Of a stretch of 15,223 bases of DNA, positions 13,681 through 15,223 are shown piece after piece. Each line of letters opens with the position of its first letter. Position 1 is the stretch's first letter. Source of the DNA: Candidatus Faecivivens stercorigallinarum (GTDB lineage Bacteria > Bacillota > Clostridia > Oscillospirales > Ruminococcaceae); assembly GCA_018715465.1 (NCBI GenBank), contig DVLN01000195.1:1-15223 (forward strand), written 5' to 3'. Position numbers and translations under genes: made by a program. The notes under the pieces were generated by a model, which was given only the letters and a program-made list of their open reading frames with translations, was not told the origin of the DNA and made no database searches.

Positions 13681-15033
13681 ATGGCAAGTCAGAATTATTA
13701 TAATGTAACAGAATGGAACACCGGCGATCCATACGAGGATATCGGTGTGGTTATCAACAGCATCATCGCCGATATCAAGGCAAGACAGACCGAGCGGGAT
13801 GTCTTGTCGGGCGGCAAGCCGGGAGCGGTCATTTATATCCCGCCGGGAGACTATCATTTGAAGACCCAGGTGGTGATTGATCTCAGCTACCTGAAAATTC
13901 AGGGCTCGGGGCATGGATTTACCTCTTCCAGTATCCGGTTCAATACTCCTGCGGATCAGTTGGCCAGGTGGCATGAGATATGGCCGGGCGGCAGCCGGAT
14001 TCTGGTTGATCTTGAGCCGGGGATAGATGAGGCGTCCGGAGCGGCGTTTTATGTCAGACGGGAAGGGGAGCCCCGTATCAGTTCGGTGGAGTTTTCCAGT
14101 TTTTGCATTGACGGGCTGCACTTTGTTGACGGAGGTTCTCCCGTCAATGACCCGGAAAACACCTATCGCAACGGCAAGACGGGTATCTATATCGCGTCGG
14201 CGCATGATTCCTTTAAGATCACCGGTATGGGTATGATCTATTTGGAACATGGCGTTACAGCATATCAGGCGGATGCCATGTCAATTCATGACAACTTTAT
14301 CGCGGAGTGCGGCAGCTGTATCGAGCTGCGCGCCTCTGGACAAGCGTCTAAGATTACCGATAATTTGATTGGTGCCGGATACAACGGTTATTCAATCTAT
14401 GCGCAGAATTTTGGCGGATTGCTGGTCACGGCCAATAATGTTTTTCCGCGGGGAACCAGCAGCGTGCATTTTTCCGGTGTCGTCCGTTCGTCGGTGACTT
14501 CCAACCGGTTCCATTCTTTTTATCCGGGGATGCTGGTATTTGAAGGGAATTGTTCAGAAAACCTGATCGCTTCCAATCATTTCCTTCGCGATCATGAACC
14601 CTGGCCGCCAATGTTCGGTGTTGATAACGGTCTGGATGACGATTTCGGCCTGTTGAGAATTGAAGGGAATAACAACTCGCTGATTGCAAACCATATTTCC
14701 GAGACGATCGACCGGCAGTATCTGAGGCCTGAAGGGATTGTTCCTGTCATTATCCGGTTGGTGCGCGGAACTGGAAACTATATTGCCAGCAACCATATTG
14801 TCGCGACGACCCAGTCGGCAGTTGAAGAAGATGAATCGTCGGATTCCTCCGCCGCCTGTTTCTCCGCACAGGTCGGTGCACTGCTGACAGCTGATCGGCT
14901 GAAAGCGTTGGAGGTGATCGCCGTACAGATTGAAGCGGCGTCATCAGGCAATACTGTGTTGGATACGGCGGCCGACAGAGAGGTTATTATCGACCGTTCG
15001 GTCAATGCTTTCCGCCCTCTTCCCATCTGCTAA
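13681..15033 (+). CDS. GH91 family enzyme (inulin fructotransferase / difructose-anhydride hydrolase)
   Basis: The 450-residue protein matches GH91 along its length: YYNVTEWNTGDPYEDIG (6-22), VINSIIADIKARQT (24-37), GAVIYIPPGDYHLKTQVVID (48-67), GSGHGFTSSSIRFN (75-88), WHEIWPGGSR (97-106) and ISSVEFSSFCIDGL (133-146). The repeated short strands fit a right-handed beta-helix. Asp204 and Glu215 (HDNFIAECGSCIEL) are the likely catalytic pair. Known GH91 enzymes either convert inulin to difructose anhydride (DFA III or I) or hydrolyse DFA III to inulobiose. There is no signal peptide, so an intracellular role on imported DFA is favoured over secreted inulin breakdown. I chose ATG 13681, with AAGGAT about 10 bases upstream; a longer reading from 13519 lies inside the kinase gene. 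It is probably co-transcribed with the kinase. The C-terminus (380-450) contains an acidic Ser-rich stretch. Confidence 0.9.
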   Translation: MASQNYYNVTEWNTGDPYEDIGVVINSIIADIKARQTERDVLSGGKPGAVIYIPPGDYHLKTQVVIDLSYLKIQGSGHGFTSSSIRFNTPADQLARWHEIWPGGSRILVDLEPGIDEASGAAFYVRREGEPRISSVEFSSFCIDGLHFVDGGSPVNDPENTYRNGKTGIYIASAHDSFKITGMGMIYLEHGVTAYQADAMSIHDNFIAECGSCIELRASGQASKITDNLIGAGYNGYSIYAQNFGGLLVTANNVFPRGTSSVHFSGVVRSSVTSNRFHSFYPGMLVFEGNCSENLIASNHFLRDHEPWPPMFGVDNGLDDDFGLLRIEGNNNSLIANHISETIDRQYLRPEGIVPVIIRLVRGTGNYIASNHIVATTQSAVEEDESSDSSAACFSAQVGALLTADRLKALEVIAVQIEAASSGNTVLDTAADREVIIDRSVNAFRPLPIC

Positions 15034-15050
15034 GCGGGGCTGCAGTATTC

Positions 15051-15079
15051 TTGACAATTATCGTCACGGGTGCTATACT
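15051..15079 (+). promoter_or_regulatory. Near-consensus vegetative promoter
   Basis: A perfect -35 TTGACA (15051-15056), a 17-base spacer and TATACT (15074-15079), with TGC before the -10 (extended -10). This is the strongest promoter in the window. It drives the BFD-like gene from about 15086, with a roughly 50-base leader that includes a small CCTGT/ACAGG hairpin. Confidence 0.88.
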
Positions 15080-15135
15080 TGTGGCAGAATAAAGGCCTGT
15101 GTTGGAACAGGAGAAAACGGTTAGGAGGTTATCTT

Positions 15136-15223
15136 ATGAAAGAAAATTATATGATCTGCAACTGCAAACAGGTTTCCTATGCAGATGTGGAAGACGCGAT
15201 GCACCAGATGCAGACTTTTGATG
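15136..15223 (+). CDS. BFD-like [2Fe-2S]-binding protein, truncated by the window end
   Basis: Only the first 29 codons are present (MKENYMICNCKQVSYADVED, then AMHQMQTFD). The ICNCKQVSYADVEDAM stretch matches the start of the bacterioferritin-associated ferredoxin-like [2Fe-2S] domain, in which CxC supplies two cluster ligands and a later CxxC the others. ATG 15136 is preceded at 7 bases by a perfect AGGAGG (15123-15128). Small free-standing BFD proteins of Clostridia often have such an N-terminus, as do domains of larger oxidoreductases; which applies here cannot be seen. Confidence 0.75.
   Translation, partial: MKENYMICNCKQVSYADVEDAMHQMQTFD

Noticed and set aside
12410..13732. A 440-codon open frame on the minus strand, antisense to the whole sugar kinase gene
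   Set aside because: The plus strand encodes an unmistakable PfkB kinase over this range; the antisense translation shows no family motif and is a by-product of codon use.

Overview
The window looks like a chromosomal segment of a Gram-positive anaerobic gut-type Firmicute, most likely a Clostridia member near the Oscillospiraceae/Ruminococcaceae. The clues are strong AGGAGG-type ribosome binding sites, a choline/cell-wall-binding-repeat secreted protein, an ECF sigma/anti-sigma pair with a Clostridia-style autoregulatory promoter, a PcrA helicase with an insertion I associate with that lineage, and glycoside hydrolases suited to a host-glycan and fructan diet. I see no insertion sequence, prophage, CRISPR array, tRNA or rRNA. 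The species assignment is inference.

Layout, left to right. (1) 172-2497, + strand: a two-gene ABC exporter (ATPase plus large permease) with an 8-base overlap. (2) 2498-3228: an extended -10 promoter, a highly structured 5' leader, and a small secreted protein made almost only of cell-wall-binding repeats, closed by a bidirectional terminator. (3) 3235-6446, - strand: a tight three-gene operon of a GH129/GH101-like (DUF5696-type) glycosidase followed by both halves of a split threonine/serine exporter. (4) 6586-7569, + strand: a D-2-hydroxyacid dehydrogenase, divergent from the operon through overlapping back-to-back promoters and closed by a second bidirectional terminator. (5) 7670-9697, - strand: an ECF sigma factor, a membrane anti-sigma factor with a very long Ser/Thr-rich linker, and a small four-helix membrane protein. 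(6) 10021-12402, + strand: UvrD/PcrA helicase. (7) 12566-15030, + strand: a PfkB-family sugar kinase (fructokinase-like) and a GH91 enzyme (inulin fructotransferase / difructose-anhydride hydrolase family). (8) 15136 to the end: the start of a BFD-like [2Fe-2S] protein behind a near-consensus promoter.

Two functional pairings stand out. The glycosidase lacks a signal peptide and its candidate active-site spacing agrees with what I remember of GH129 alpha-N-acetylgalactosaminidases. Cleaving GalNAc-Ser/Thr inside the cell would release serine and threonine, and the next two genes encode a Ser/Thr exporter. This suggests a mucin-core (Tn-antigen) glyco-amino-acid disposal operon. Separately, a cytoplasmic GH91 enzyme next to a fructokinase suggests use of difructose anhydride or related fructans. 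The other striking element is the 5' leader at 2580-2719, whose 3' hairpin arm is exactly complementary to the downstream ribosome binding site. All functional assignments come from reading motifs by eye; no searches were run.
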